The notes: generated from the letters alone by a model not told the origin. A DNA stretch of 64,000 bases from Kitasatospora sp. SUK 42 (GCF_015776785.2 NZ_LFMD02000003.1:1706330-1770329), one strand, 5' to 3'; positions 1 through 9,385 are shown, counted from the first letter of the stretch. Program-made: numbers and translations.

Positions 1-616
1 CGGCGACCGGGTCGAGGCCGGCCAGGTGCTGCTGTCGGTCCGCTCGCGCACCCGCGACCTGCTGACCGCCGAGCGCAGCGCGCTCAACCTGCTCTGCCAC
101 CTGTCCGGCATCGCCACCGCGACCCGGGCCTGGGCGGACGCCCTGGAGGGCACCGGCGCGGTGGTCCGGGACACCCGCAAGACCACCCCGGGCCTGCGCG
201 CGCTGGAGAAGTTCGCGGTGCGCTGCGGCGGCGGCGCCAACCACCGGATGGCGCTCTCGGACGCCGCCCTGGTGAAGGACAACCACGTGGTCGCGGCCGG
301 CGGCGTGGCCGAGGCCTTCCGGGCCGTCCGGGCCGCCTACCCGGACCTGCCGGTCGAGGTCGAGGTGGACACCGTGGAGCAGATCCCACCGGTGCTGGAG
401 GCCGGGGCGGACCTGATCCTGCTGGACAACTTCACCGTCGACCAGCTGAAGGAGGCCGTCGCGCTGGTGGCCGGCCGGGCGAAGCTGGAGGCCTCCGGCG
501 GACTCACCCTGGCCAGCGCGCGCGAGGTCGCCCAGACTGGTGTCGACTACCTGGCCGTGGGCGCGCTGACCCACTCCTCGCCGATCCTCGACATCGGCCT
601 GGACCTGCGCGCCTGA
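1..616 (+). CDS. nadC: Nicotinate-nucleotide pyrophosphorylase (quinolinate phosphoribosyltransferase), 5' end missing
   Basis: Catalyses quinolinate + PRPP to nicotinate mononucleotide, CO2 and PPi, the entry of de novo NAD synthesis into the pyridine nucleotide pool; cytosolic. The reading frame is already open at base 2, so the N-terminal part lies outside the window. Visible family motifs are TRKTTPGLR, EKFAVRCGGGANHR (substrate-binding Arg/His), LVKDNH, VEVEVDT, LLDNF and EASGGLT, the phosphate-binding end of the barrel. It lies 47 bases before coaX on the same strand, the usual cofactor-synthesis pairing in streptomycetes. No frameshift is seen in the visible part. Confidence 0.95.
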   Translation, partial: GDRVEAGQVLLSVRSRTRDLLTAERSALNLLCHLSGIATATRAWADALEGTGAVVRDTRKTTPGLRALEKFAVRCGGGANHRMALSDAALVKDNHVVAAGGVAEAFRAVRAAYPDLPVEVEVDTVEQIPPVLEAGADLILLDNFTVDQLKEAVALVAGRAKLEASGGLTLASAREVAQTGVDYLAVGALTHSSPILDIGLDLRA

Positions 617-663
617 CCGTCAGGTCGAGAGCAGACCTGTCCCGACTCGCAGAAAGCGTCCCC

Positions 664-1452
<789 letters not shown>

Positions 1453-1459
1453 GCGGCGC

Positions 1460-2356
1460 TCAGCGAGCGGGCGCCGGGAAGGCCGGGAGGGTGACCGGAC
1501 CGGTCTGCGGGGTGGCCGGATCGACCTGCACGGCGGCCGTGTCGCCGGGCGGTGTGAATCCGGGGCCCGGGGTCGGGGCGGACGTGACGAGCTTCCCCAT
1601 CACCGGGTCCTTCGGCAGCGCCTCCGCGACCTCCTTCCAGCGCGGGTCCGTGACCACCTTGGAGAGCTGGTCCATGGTCAGCGGCGGGTCGGTCCGGGTG
1701 ATCGGGGTGCCCTGCTCCAGCGGCTTGCGGTTCCACTCCTGGAGCGCCAGCTGATAGCCCTTCCCGGTCAGCACCGCGGACCAGGTCTTCGAGCCGGCCG
1801 GCTCCCCGCCGCGGGTGGCCGCCTGGTAGAGGCGCAGGTGGTCGCCGTCCGGAAGGGTCGCCTCGGTGCAGGCGTCGTCCTGCGTCTGCCGGGCCGGGCA
1901 GCCGACGTCGCCCACCCCGAAGCGGGTGATCCAGAACAGGTACTGCGCCGGGCCGTGGCCGTCGTCCAGGGTCAGCCGCACCTGCGGGGTGCCGCTCTCC
2001 GTCCCCCTGCCCTCGCCCTCCTGCACCGTTCCCGGCGGCAGGAGTTCGGTGAGCATCCGCTGGAACTCCGGCCCGGAGACCGGCCCGGCGGGCGAGGCCG
2101 CCGCCGGACCGGCCACCGCCGCGCCCTGCCCGGGCAGCAGGCCGCCGAGCGCGGCACCGCCCACCCCGGCCAGGGCCAGTGCGGCGGCGCCCGCCGCGGT
2201 GCCGGCCCGCCGCCTGCGGCGCAGCCGGCGGCCGTACGACCAGCCGGTGTCGGCCAGCGGGCCGGGCTCGGTGTCGAAGGCGTCGCCGGCCCGGCCGAGG
2301 GCCTCGCTGAAGGCCCGCTCGAACCGCTCGTCGGGCCCGTCGTGCTCTGCGGACAT
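1460..2356 (-). CDS. Membrane protein partnered with a SigE-type sigma factor
   Basis: 298 residues. A cytoplasmic N-terminal part of about 48 residues ends in an Arg cluster (RRLRRRRR), followed by one hydrophobic Ala/Gly/Leu segment (about 52-75) and a long extracytoplasmic part with no domain I recognise; the tail is Pro-rich. It lies 61 bases downstream of the sigma factor gene on the same strand, so the two are probably cotranscribed. The topology (short inside part, one membrane helix, outer domain) fits an anti-sigma or sensor partner, but no ZAS zinc motif (HxxxCxxC) is visible, so the role is inferred from position only. Confidence 0.75.
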   Translation of the reverse strand: MSAEHDGPDERFERAFSEALGRAGDAFDTEPGPLADTGWSYGRRLRRRRRAGTAAGAAALALAGVGGAALGGLLPGQGAAVAGPAAASPAGPVSGPEFQRMLTELLPPGTVQEGEGRGTESGTPQVRLTLDDGHGPAQYLFWITRFGVGDVGCPARQTQDDACTEATLPDGDHLRLYQAATRGGEPAGSKTWSAVLTGKGYQLALQEWNRKPLEQGTPITRTDPPLTMDQLSKVVTDPRWKEVAEALPKDPVMGKLVTSAPTPGPGFTPPGDTAAVQVDPATPQTGPVTLPAFPAPAR

Positions 2357-2417
2357 GCTGAACCAACCTCTCTACCAGGTGAGTTGACGTGACTAACGGG
2401 TGGGCGCGGCGCCCGGC

Positions 2418-2972
2418 TCAGCGCTCGGCCGACTCTTCGAGGCTGCTGCCGAGCACGGCGCGGATCCGGCCGAGCGCCCGGAAGGACTGGGTCCGGACGG
2501 CGCCCGGGGTGCTGTGCAGGATCGTCGCGGTCTCCTCGACGCTGCGGTCCTCCCAGTAGCGCAGGACCAGCACCGCCCGGTCGCGCGGCGCGAGCCGTCC
2601 GAGCGCGTCCACCAGGGCCAGCCGCAGCTCCGGGTCGCTCTGCGGGGCGGCGGCGTCCGGCACCGCGTCCACCGGCCGCTCGCTGCTGGAGCGGCGGCCG
2701 CGGTGCGAGAGGAAGGCCCGCACCAGCACGGTGTGCGCGTACCCGGCCGGGTTGTCGATCCGGGGTTTGGAACTGAACCACGCGGTGCGGTGCCACTGGG
2801 CGTAGATCCGCCCGAGCGCCTCCTGCACCAGGTCCTCGGCGAGGTGGGTGTCCCCACCGGTGAGCAGGCAGGCGGACCGGTAGAGCGGGCGCGCCCGGGC
2901 GGCCGCGAAGGCCTGGAAGTCCTCGTCCCGCCGCTGACCCCGCGTCGCCGTCCGCCGACCGTCCGGTTCCAT
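2418..2972 (-). CDS. SigE-family ECF RNA polymerase sigma factor
   Basis: Group IV sigma factor directing RNA polymerase to a small regulon. Region 2 is seen in LYRSACLLTGGDTHLAEDLV and the following GRIYAQW; region 4 in LAPRDRAVLVLRYWEDRSVE and a helix-turn-helix with STPGAVRTQSFRAL. I chose the ATG at 2972 because the region 2 domain begins soon after it and GAAGGAG lies upstream (spacing 15, longer than ideal); an in-frame ATG at 3077 would add 35 unlikely residues. The membrane protein downstream may hold it inactive. Which signal it answers cannot be read from sequence. Confidence 0.85.
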   Translation of the reverse strand: MEPDGRRTATRGQRRDEDFQAFAAARARPLYRSACLLTGGDTHLAEDLVQEALGRIYAQWHRTAWFSSKPRIDNPAGYAHTVLVRAFLSHRGRRSSSERPVDAVPDAAAPQSDPELRLALVDALGRLAPRDRAVLVLRYWEDRSVEETATILHSTPGAVRTQSFRALGRIRAVLGSSLEESAER

Positions 2973-3098
2973 CCTGTCCGCCCCCTGCTCCTTCGATCCC
3001 CTGCCACTTGGATGACCAGGTGTGTGCCGGGCAGCGTTACAGGCACGGTGAAAGGTTTTTTCAGGCGGACCGATCATGCGGAACTCCGCGTGACGTTA

Positions 3099-3128
3099 CC
3101 GACAAATCGGATATTCCTCACGTAGTGT
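3099..3128 (+). promoter_or_regulatory. Promoter of the gene at 3135, leaderless type
   Basis: CCGACA (3099-3104), an 18-base spacer and TAGTGT (3123-3128). Only six bases separate the hexamer from the ATG and no ribosome-binding site precedes the ATG, so transcription probably begins at the start codon. Confidence 0.55.
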
Positions 3129-3134
3129 CAACCC

Positions 3135-3875
3135 ATGCCTACGCCACACGGATCGCGGGGCGGCATGGCCTTCAGCGCCGACGAAGTCCGCGTGCTGCGC
3201 CGAGCCCTCGCCCAAGCCCTGCACCCCGCCATCCCCGTCCATCTCCAGGGGCCCGACCGCACGGCGTTCGCCGGGCCGGGCGTCGAACTGTGGGCGGAGG
3301 ACGTCCAGGACGCACTGCGACTGACCGAGGCCATCGACGAGGCCGTCCAGGAGGGCGGCCGACTGCGCGCCTTCCTGCTCGCCGACCTCGCCCGCTACCG
3401 GGCCGCCCTGCCCGGCAGCGCGGCCGGCTACCTGGAGCGGTTGGAGGAGGCCGTGTCCGACGGCTACCTCCCCGGCCCCGAGGACCTCACCGCGCTGCGC
3501 GGGCTGTCCCGCCAGCCCTGCGGTCACGGCGAGCGGGCCCGCCGCTCCCGGCTGGCCGGACGCTGCCACGCACTGGCCGAGGCCGCCGTCCGCGAACGGC
3601 TCGCCCTCACCGCCGGACAGCCCCGCCACCTCGTCGCCGTACCGAGCCCCGCCGCACCCCCGAGCAGTCTCCCCACCCCTGTAGGAGGACGGATCCCGAT
3701 GAGCAGCACCGACTCCCGCCCCGAGCAGCCCGCCGCTGAGAAGAACCCGCCCCGCCCGCACCGGATGCCCACCCCGGCCGAGCTCTTCGGCCGCCGGCCC
3801 AAGCCGCCGGCCCACCCCGCCCCGCCGGCCGACGAGGCGCCCGAGGAGATCGAGCTCGCCACCGGCACCGGCTGA
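3135..3875 (+). CDS. Conserved actinobacterial protein of unknown function
   Basis: 246 residues with no signal peptide or membrane helix. The first about 150 residues are predicted helical and charged (FSADEVRVLRRALAQALHPA; QDALRLTEAIDEAV), with a Cys/His pair in RQPCGHGERARR. The last about 60 residues are low in complexity, Pro-rich, and contain PTPAELFGRRPK. The ATG at 3135 is favoured by a TANNNT hexamer six bases upstream. A strong Shine-Dalgarno AGGAGG (3683-3688) and in-frame ATG (3699) inside the gene could release a separate 58-residue C-terminal protein. Function unknown. Confidence 0.75.
   Translation: MPTPHGSRGGMAFSADEVRVLRRALAQALHPAIPVHLQGPDRTAFAGPGVELWAEDVQDALRLTEAIDEAVQEGGRLRAFLLADLARYRAALPGSAAGYLERLEEAVSDGYLPGPEDLTALRGLSRQPCGHGERARRSRLAGRCHALAEAAVRERLALTAGQPRHLVAVPSPAAPPSSLPTPVGGRIPMSSTDSRPEQPAAEKNPPRPHRMPTPAELFGRRPKPPAHPAPPADEAPEEIELATGTG
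3683..3701 (+). promoter_or_regulatory. Internal ribosome-binding site and in-frame ATG
   Basis: AGGAGG followed after 10 bases by an ATG in the frame of the surrounding gene. The downstream piece (3699-3875) is exactly the low-complexity tail with PTPAELFGRR. It is better than the translation signal of the gene's own start. Confidence 0.5.
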
Positions 3876-3900
3876 GCCGCCCCAAACCCCCTGAAGCGCG

Positions 3901-3928
3901 AGGGGAGACCGCAGTCGCGGTCTCCCCT
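3901..3928 (+). terminator. Rho-independent-type hairpin
   Basis: Perfect 12-bp stem (AGGGGAGACCGC / GCGGTCTCCCCT) with a 4-base loop, 25 bases after the stop at 3875; no T-run, as is usual in high-GC actinobacteria. Confidence 0.75.
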
Positions 3929-4114
3929 CCATCCATGTGTCGACAATCCCGCGATTCCCTCACCGACCATCAGTCACATCTTCGTAACCTTCACCGCACG
4001 GGCCGGGCCGTTCGATACCAGCCTGTGCGAATTGATACCGGATCAACCCGGTTGACGACCGGTAAACGATCTTTAGGGTGCGGATCCTCACCACTCGATT
4101 CACGGGGGATTCCC

Positions 4115-5917
4115 ATGCACTCGACTCGCACGCGCCGGGCCCTCGGCGCCGGTGCGGCCTCGCTCGTCGCCGCCCTGGCCGTCGGCACCGCGGCCGTCCC
4201 GGCCCACGCCGCCGACCACCAGCTCAAGATCTACACGGCCGGCACGCTCCAGATCTCGACCCACCCGACCCCCCAGCCCCAGTGGGGCGAGAACGTCTTC
4301 CTGCGGGTCGGCCGAACCGGCACCGGCCCCGTCACGGGCGCCAGGCTCGCGCTCGACACCACCGGCCTCGACGGCCTGGCCACGCTCACCGCGCCGGGCT
4401 GCACCGCCACCGGCAAGGTGATCACCTGCGACGTCCGCTACCTGGACACCGACAACATCAACATCTCCAACAACCTGTGGCTGAGTGCCGTCGCCGGCGT
4501 CCGCCCGGGCTCCACCGGAACCGTCCACGCCACCCTCAGCGCCCCCGGCGCCGAGACCGGCGAGGCCGACATCCGGGTGAACATCGGCACGGCCGCGTTC
4601 CGCACCAAGTCCCCCTCGGAGCAGAGCGGCGTCCAGGTCGGCAGCAGGCTCGCGTCCGACCTGGAGTTCGCCAACCGCGGCGAGTCCGCGGCCGAGCGGA
4701 CGATCGTCGAGGTCTACCTGACGCCCGGTCTCAACGTGGCCACCTGGCCCTCCAACTGCGAGTACGCCACCGACCCGGGCACGGCGGGCAAGGGCATCAG
4801 CGGGCCGGTGCCCACCGTGCACGGCATCTGCACCATCGAGGGGGAGATCGCCCCCGGCCAGGCCGTCAAGCTCAACGGTCTCGACTTCGCCGTGGGCACG
4901 ACCGCGTACCACGACTTCGCCGGATACGCGGTCGTCCCCTCCGAGGACGCGCACGGCAGCAGCTCCGCGGACCTGCGCCGGCGGCTCTCGTTCCAGCGCG
5001 GGACCGGCGCGCCCGCCACCCTGGTCAGGACCTCCGGCAACGGGATCCCGGCCGACCTCGACGTGAACGCCTTCTCCACCGAGCAGGACATCATCGCCGA
5101 CAACACCGCCGACTTCGCCGTGAACGGCTCCTGGGCGCCGGACGCCTCCGGCACCGCCGGCACCTTCACGCTCGGCGCCGCCAACAACGGCCCGGCCTCG
5201 ATCATGGACCGCAGCGGCGGCGAGGCCACCCCCAACCTCAGCGTGCAGTTCCCGGAGGGCGTCAAGGTCACCGGCCTCCCCTCGACCTGCCGGGCGGACG
5301 ACTACGTCCTCGGCCAGAAGTCCGACAAGCCGCTGAACAAGTTCTCCTGCGACGGGATGGGCGACTTCTTCACCCCCAACGGCGCCACCGTCTCCCACAA
5401 GCTGGGCCTGTCGCTGCCCGAGGGCACCGGGGAGCTGACCGCGACGGTCTCGCTGCAGAACGAGCAGAGCAACCTGGAGCCCGGCCACCCCAGCGCCGTC
5501 ATGAGCTGGGACCACAACCCCGCCAACGACCTGCTGAAGGTCACCCTGCGGGCCGCTCCCGGCGGCACGCCCACCCCCGACCCCACCGGGAGCCCCACCA
5601 CCGCTCCCACCGGAACGCCCACCACCACTCCCACCGAGGCGCCCACCACCGCGCCCACCACCGCGCCCACGACCGCACCCACCACCGAGCCGACCGGCGC
5701 GCTCGTCCCGGCCAACCTCCCCGGTGCCGGCGCCCCGGGCACCGGATCCGGCACGGGCACCGGCGGTTCCGCCGCCGTCCAGGCCACCGACGGCTCGCTG
5801 GCCAGCACCGGCGGCTCCAACACCCTGCCGATGGCGGCGACGGGTGCCGCCGCCATCGTGCTCGGCGCCGCCGGGCTGGTCACCGCCCGCCGGTCCCTGA
5901 CCCGCCGCGACCGCTGA
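4115..5917 (+). CDS. Secreted cell-wall protein with LAxTG sorting signal
   Basis: 600 residues. A signal peptide (MHSTRTRRALGAG, hydrophobic core, PAHA) is followed by about 460 residues of beta-rich, DUF11/CARDB-like repeats, then a Thr/Pro linker of repeated TTAPT units (about 490-540), and a C-terminal sorting signal: LASTG, a hydrophobic segment and a basic tail (RRSLTRRDR). LAxTG is the motif used by class E sortases of streptomycetes, so the protein is probably covalently anchored to peptidoglycan; the Thr/Pro stretch would span the wall. The ATG at 4115 is chosen because it opens the signal peptide. Role on the surface unknown, perhaps adhesion or hyphal coat. Confidence 0.85.
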   Translation: MHSTRTRRALGAGAASLVAALAVGTAAVPAHAADHQLKIYTAGTLQISTHPTPQPQWGENVFLRVGRTGTGPVTGARLALDTTGLDGLATLTAPGCTATGKVITCDVRYLDTDNINISNNLWLSAVAGVRPGSTGTVHATLSAPGAETGEADIRVNIGTAAFRTKSPSEQSGVQVGSRLASDLEFANRGESAAERTIVEVYLTPGLNVATWPSNCEYATDPGTAGKGISGPVPTVHGICTIEGEIAPGQAVKLNGLDFAVGTTAYHDFAGYAVVPSEDAHGSSSADLRRRLSFQRGTGAPATLVRTSGNGIPADLDVNAFSTEQDIIADNTADFAVNGSWAPDASGTAGTFTLGAANNGPASIMDRSGGEATPNLSVQFPEGVKVTGLPSTCRADDYVLGQKSDKPLNKFSCDGMGDFFTPNGATVSHKLGLSLPEGTGELTATVSLQNEQSNLEPGHPSAVMSWDHNPANDLLKVTLRAAPGGTPTPDPTGSPTTAPTGTPTTTPTEAPTTAPTTAPTTAPTTEPTGALVPANLPGAGAPGTGSGTGTGGSAAVQATDGSLASTGGSNTLPMAATGAAAIVLGAAGLVTARRSLTRRDR

Positions 5918-5924
5918 CCCGTAC

Positions 5925-5954
5925 GGGGGGAGACCACCGCTGCGGTCTCCCCCC
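5925..5954 (+). terminator. Hairpin terminator after the LAxTG gene
   Basis: 11-bp stem GGGGGGAGACC / GGTCTCCCCCC with an 8-base loop, starting 8 bases after the stop. Its stem is close in sequence to the terminator at 3901-3928 that precedes the gene. Confidence 0.8.
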
Positions 5955-6003
5955 TCGGTAATCCCGTCGCGGAGCACCCTGTGTGGCTGGCTACCCTTGT
6001 GGG

Positions 6004-7560
6004 GTGAGCGATCAGAGCCTTGTTCCCGCGACCGACGACCTTCCCGAGCAGATGCGCGTCCGGCGCGAGAAGCTGGACCGGCTCCGGGCGGCCGGCGTCG
6101 ACCCGTACCCGGTCGGATTCCCCCGCACCAGCACCATCGCGGACCTGCGTGCCAAGCACCCGGACCTGGAGCCCGACACCGCGACCGGTGAGCGGGCCGG
6201 CATCACCGGCCGGGTGATCCTCTCCCGCACCGGCGGCAAGCTCTGCTTCGCCACCCTGCGCGACGGCACCGGCGACCTCCAGGTGATGCTCTCCCTGGAC
6301 AAGCTGGGCGCCGAGCGGCTGGCCGCCTGGAAGTCCGACATCGACCTCGGCGACCAGGTCGGCGTCGAGGGCGAGGTGATCACCTCCAAGCGCGGCGAGC
6401 TGTCGGTGATGGTGGACCGCTGGGAGCTCACCGCCAAGTGCCTGCGCCCGCTGCCGGACAAGCACAAGGGCCTGACCGACCCGGAGGCCCGGGTCCGCCA
6501 GCGCTACGTCGACCTGATCGTGAACCCCGAGGCCCGCGAGATCCTCCAGCTGCGCAGCAAGGTCGTCCGCTCGATCCGGCGCACCTACGAGGACCGCGGC
6601 TACATCGAGGTCGAGACCCCGATGCTGCAGCCGGTGCACGGCGGTGCCAACGCGCGTCCGTTCAAGACGCACATCAACGCGTACGACATCGACCTCTACA
6701 TGCGCATCGCCCCCGAGCTGTACCTCAAGCGGCTGGTGGTCGGCGGCGCCGAGAAGGTCTTCGAGATCAACCGCAACTTCCGCAACGAGGGCGCGGACTC
6801 CACCCACAACCCGGAGTTCACCTCGCTGGAGTCGTACGAGGCCTACGGCGACTACGACACCCAGGCCGAGCTGATCCGCGAGACGATCGTCAACGCGGCC
6901 CGGGACGCCCTGGGCACCACGGTGATCAAGGGCGTGGACGCGCACGGCGTGGAGCACGAGATCGACCTGGCCGAGCCGTGGGAGGAGATCAGCGTCTACC
7001 CGGGCATCTCCGCCCGCCTGGGCGCCGAGGTCACCCCGGAGACCAGCGTCGAGGAGCTGCGCAAGCTGGCCACCGAGCACGGCATCCCCTTCGAGAAGGA
7101 GTGGGGCCACGGCCAGATCGTGCTGGAGATGGTCGAGCGCCTGCTGGAGGAGAACGCCGTCCGGCCGACCTTCCTCAAGGACTACCCGACCGAGGTCTCC
7201 CCGCTGACCCGCCAGCACCGCTCGATCCCGGGCGTGGCCGAGAAGTGGGACCTGGTGATCTTCGGCACCGAGATCGGCACCGCCTACTCCGAGCTGGTCG
7301 ACCCGGTCGAGCAGCGCGCCCGGCTGACCGCGCAGTCCCTGCTGGCGGCCGGCGGCGACGTCGAGGCGATGCAGGTGGACGAGGACTTCCTGCGCGCCCT
7401 GGAGTACGCGATGCCCCCGACCGGTGGCCTCGGCCTCGGTGTGGACCGCCTGATCATGCTGCTGACCGGCAAGAACATCCGGGAGACCGTGCTCTTCCCG
7501 CTGGTGAAGCCGGAGCCGAAGGCTTCCGCCGCGACGGCGGAGAAGACCGAGGAGGAGTGA
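6004..7560 (+). CDS. lysS: Lysyl-tRNA synthetase, class II
   Basis: Charges tRNA-Lys with lysine using ATP. 518 residues: N-terminal OB-fold anticodon-binding domain (GRVILSRTGGKLCFATLRDG), then the class II core with motif 1 (RRTYEDRGYIEVETPML), motif 2 (FEINRNFRNEGADSTHNPEF) and motif 3 (GLGLGVDRLIML). GTG at 6004 is preferred over the in-frame GTG at 5983: TACCCT (5992-5997) sits six bases upstream of 6004, a leaderless arrangement, and would fall inside the gene if 5983 were used. The stop overlaps the ribosome-binding site of the next small gene. Confidence 0.95.
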   Translation: MSDQSLVPATDDLPEQMRVRREKLDRLRAAGVDPYPVGFPRTSTIADLRAKHPDLEPDTATGERAGITGRVILSRTGGKLCFATLRDGTGDLQVMLSLDKLGAERLAAWKSDIDLGDQVGVEGEVITSKRGELSVMVDRWELTAKCLRPLPDKHKGLTDPEARVRQRYVDLIVNPEAREILQLRSKVVRSIRRTYEDRGYIEVETPMLQPVHGGANARPFKTHINAYDIDLYMRIAPELYLKRLVVGGAEKVFEINRNFRNEGADSTHNPEFTSLESYEAYGDYDTQAELIRETIVNAARDALGTTVIKGVDAHGVEHEIDLAEPWEEISVYPGISARLGAEVTPETSVEELRKLATEHGIPFEKEWGHGQIVLEMVERLLEENAVRPTFLKDYPTEVSPLTRQHRSIPGVAEKWDLVIFGTEIGTAYSELVDPVEQRARLTAQSLLAAGGDVEAMQVDEDFLRALEYAMPPTGGLGLGVDRLIMLLTGKNIRETVLFPLVKPEPKASAATAEKTEEE

Positions 7561-7564
7561 CCTG

Positions 7565-7684
7565 ATGGACTACGTCAGCGCGATCGTGCCGCCGCTGGTC
7601 ATGGCGATCGGCTTCGGATTCCTGGTGCGGGCCATCGTCCGCAGCCAGGGCGGGGCCCAGAAGGCCAAGGAAGACGTCGACTGA
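7565..7684 (+). CDS. 39-residue membrane peptide following lysS
   Basis: ATG, 39 codons, TGA. One hydrophobic segment (IVPPLVMAIGFGFLVRAIV, about residues 6-24) followed by a charged tail rich in Lys/Asp (GGAQKAKEDVD). GAGGAG inside the lysS stop region (7553-7560) is a good ribosome-binding site with the ATG 4 bases after the lysS stop, so translation is probably coupled to lysS. Codon third positions are GC-rich like the neighbours. Too short for many gene finders. Function unknown; N-out or N-in single-pass peptide. Confidence 0.7.
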   Translation: MDYVSAIVPPLVMAIGFGFLVRAIVRSQGGAQKAKEDVD

Positions 7685-7856
7685 TCCCCTGATCCCCGGG
7701 AGCCCTCCCGGGGACCGCGAGCGGACCCGCGACTGACGCCGTCAGCCGCCCCCGAACGACCGGCGCGCCGCCATTCCCGATTCCCGGGGGTGGCGGCGCG
7801 CCGGTTTGGCGCACTTCACAAGATTTGCCCCATTCACTCCCTATCCTGGCCGCACT

Positions 7857-8294
7857 ATGGTCCGGCAACTCGGCGAACTTGAGAACGCCATCATGACCCG
7901 GGTGTGGCGGTGGAACCGACCGGTGACGGTTCGCGAGGTTCTCCTGGATCTGCAGTCGGAACGCGAAATCGCGTACACCACGGTGATGACCGTCCTGGAC
8001 AAGCTGCACAGAAAGGGCTGGTTGCGCCGTGAGCGGGCCGGCCGGGCCTATCGATATGAACCGGTCTCCTCGCGTGAGGCGTACACGGCAGCGCTGATGA
8101 ACGACGCATGGGCCACCAGCGACAATCCGGCGGCGGCCCTGGTGCACTTCTTCGGCCTGATGTCCCCGGAGCAACGCGAGGCTCTCCGGGACGCCTTGCG
8201 GGTCGCCGCTCTGTTCCCGTCCGATCCGCCCCCCGCGGATTCCCCGGAGGCCGGACCGGATACCGGGGAGACCCCGCCGGGGGCGACGCGATAA
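7857..8294 (+). CDS. BlaI/MecI/CopY-family transcriptional regulator
   Basis: 145 residues. Penicillinase-repressor winged helix: LGELENAIMTRVW, VTVREVLLDL, TTVMTVLDKLHRKGWLRRER (recognition helix and wing), then the dimerisation helix DNPAAALVHFFGLMSPEQRE, the site where a BlaR-type protease normally cuts. No BlaR/M56 peptidase gene is next to it, so the inducer is unclear. The ATG at 7857 follows TATCCT (7842-7847) by nine bases. The last about 25 residues are Pro/Asp-rich and variable. The downstream gene starts 10 bases later. Confidence 0.85.
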   Translation: MVRQLGELENAIMTRVWRWNRPVTVREVLLDLQSEREIAYTTVMTVLDKLHRKGWLRRERAGRAYRYEPVSSREAYTAALMNDAWATSDNPAAALVHFFGLMSPEQREALRDALRVAALFPSDPPPADSPEAGPDTGETPPGATR

Positions 8295-8304
8295 CGTCCC
8301 GGTC

Positions 8305-8841
8305 ATGGAGGTCACCATCCGCCGGGCGCGGACCACGGACGTACGGGCCGTACGCGGGCTCATCGACGCCTACTCGCGCGACGGCATTCTGCTGGACAAG
8401 CCCACGGTCACACTGTTCGAATCCGTCCAGGAGTTCTGGGTCGCGGAACGCGACGACAACGGCGTGGTGGTGGCCTGCGGCGCCCTGCACGTGATGTGGG
8501 AGGACCTGGCCGAGGTCCGCACGCTCGCGGTGGATCCGTCCTGCCGCGGCTTCGGGATCGGGCATGTGCTGCTGGAGAAGCTGCTCCAGACCGCCCGCTG
8601 GCTCGGCGTCCGTCGGATTTTCTGCTTGACGTTCGAGGTTCCGTTCTTCGCGAAACACGGTTTCGTCGAGATCGGGGAGCTTCAGGAAACCGATGATGGT
8701 ACGACAGACCCGGCGGCGATCGCTACGGATGTCTATGAAGAACTTCTCCGCTCGTACGATGAAGGTGTCGCGGAGTTCCTCGACCTGGAGCGGGTGAAGC
8801 CCAACACACTGGGCAACTCGCGCATGCTGCTGCACCTCTGA
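8305..8841 (+). CDS. Amino-acid N-acetyltransferase (GNAT fold)
   Basis: 178 residues. A GNAT core with acetyl-CoA pyrophosphate-binding loop LAVDPSCRGFGIGHVLLEKL and strand EVRTLAVDP; the tail YFA-type motif is FFAKHGFVEIGEL. It resembles the short actinobacterial ArgA-type N-acetylglutamate synthase (first step of arginine synthesis) rather than the long amino-acid-kinase fusion. TAACGT (8292-8297) lies seven bases before the ATG, so it may have its own leaderless transcript even though the BlaI-type gene ends only 10 bases upstream. Substrate assigned by family resemblance only. Confidence 0.85.
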   Translation: MEVTIRRARTTDVRAVRGLIDAYSRDGILLDKPTVTLFESVQEFWVAERDDNGVVVACGALHVMWEDLAEVRTLAVDPSCRGFGIGHVLLEKLLQTARWLGVRRIFCLTFEVPFFAKHGFVEIGELQETDDGTTDPAAIATDVYEELLRSYDEGVAEFLDLERVKPNTLGNSRMLLHL

Positions 8842-8932
8842 GCGGCTCCGTAGCGGTCAAGGGTTTGTGTTTTCCGGAGAAAGGCGCTTTCCTTTCCTTA
8901 GGCAATGGGTCGTTTAGCGGAAAGGGAAGCCC

Positions 8933-9283
8933 GTGGCACAGAGGGTGCAGGTCATTCTTGAAGACGATCTCGATGGCGGTTCGGCGGACGAGACGGTCAC
9001 GTTCGCGCTCGACGGCGTTGCCTACGAGATCGACCTGAAGAGCGCCAACGCGGACAAGCTGCGCGGTCTGCTGGCGCCGTACGTGGAGAAGGGCCGCAAG
9101 CAGAGCGGCCGGCTCGCCGGCTCCCGGCGTCCGGGCCGCGGTGCGGCGGCGCGTCCGTCCAGCAGCTCGCCGGACACCGCGAAGATCCGCGCGTGGGCCA
9201 AGGAGCAGGGCATGGAGGTCAACGACCGCGGCCGGGTGCCCAGCGGCGTCCGCCAGGCCTACGAGGACGCCAACGCGTCCTGA
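8933..9283 (+). CDS. lsr2: Lsr2 nucleoid-associated protein
   Basis: H-NS-like protein that binds AT-rich DNA in the minor groove and silences horizontally acquired and specialised-metabolite genes. 116 residues: N-terminal dimerisation/oligomerisation domain (VQVILEDDLDGGSADETVTF, YEIDLKSANADKLRGLLAPY), a basic low-complexity linker (GSRRPGRGAAARPSSSS) and the C-terminal DNA-binding domain IRAWAKEQGMEVNDRGRVPS with the RGR hook that enters the groove. GTG start with GGAAAGGGAAG upstream. An AT-rich segment at 32.9 kb in this window is a possible target. Confidence 0.97.
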   Translation: MAQRVQVILEDDLDGGSADETVTFALDGVAYEIDLKSANADKLRGLLAPYVEKGRKQSGRLAGSRRPGRGAAARPSSSSPDTAKIRAWAKEQGMEVNDRGRVPSGVRQAYEDANAS

Positions 9284-9356
9284 CCCCGGCACTGCCGGCC
9301 CGCCGGGGCGGGTGCGGGGCCCCGGCGGTCGCACAGGGCGCCGACGACACACGCGC

Positions 9357-9385
9357 GGGGCGCGGAGGAGCCTCCTCCGCGCCCC
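9357..9385 (+). terminator. lsr2 terminator hairpin
   Basis: Perfect 13-bp stem GGGGCGCGGAGGA / TCCTCCGCGCCCC with a 3-base loop, 73 bases after the lsr2 stop. Confidence 0.75.

Noticed and set aside
5302..7218. Open frame of 638 codons antisense to lysS and the LAxTG gene
   Set aside because: Spans two unrelated real genes on the other strand; composition is shadow-like.
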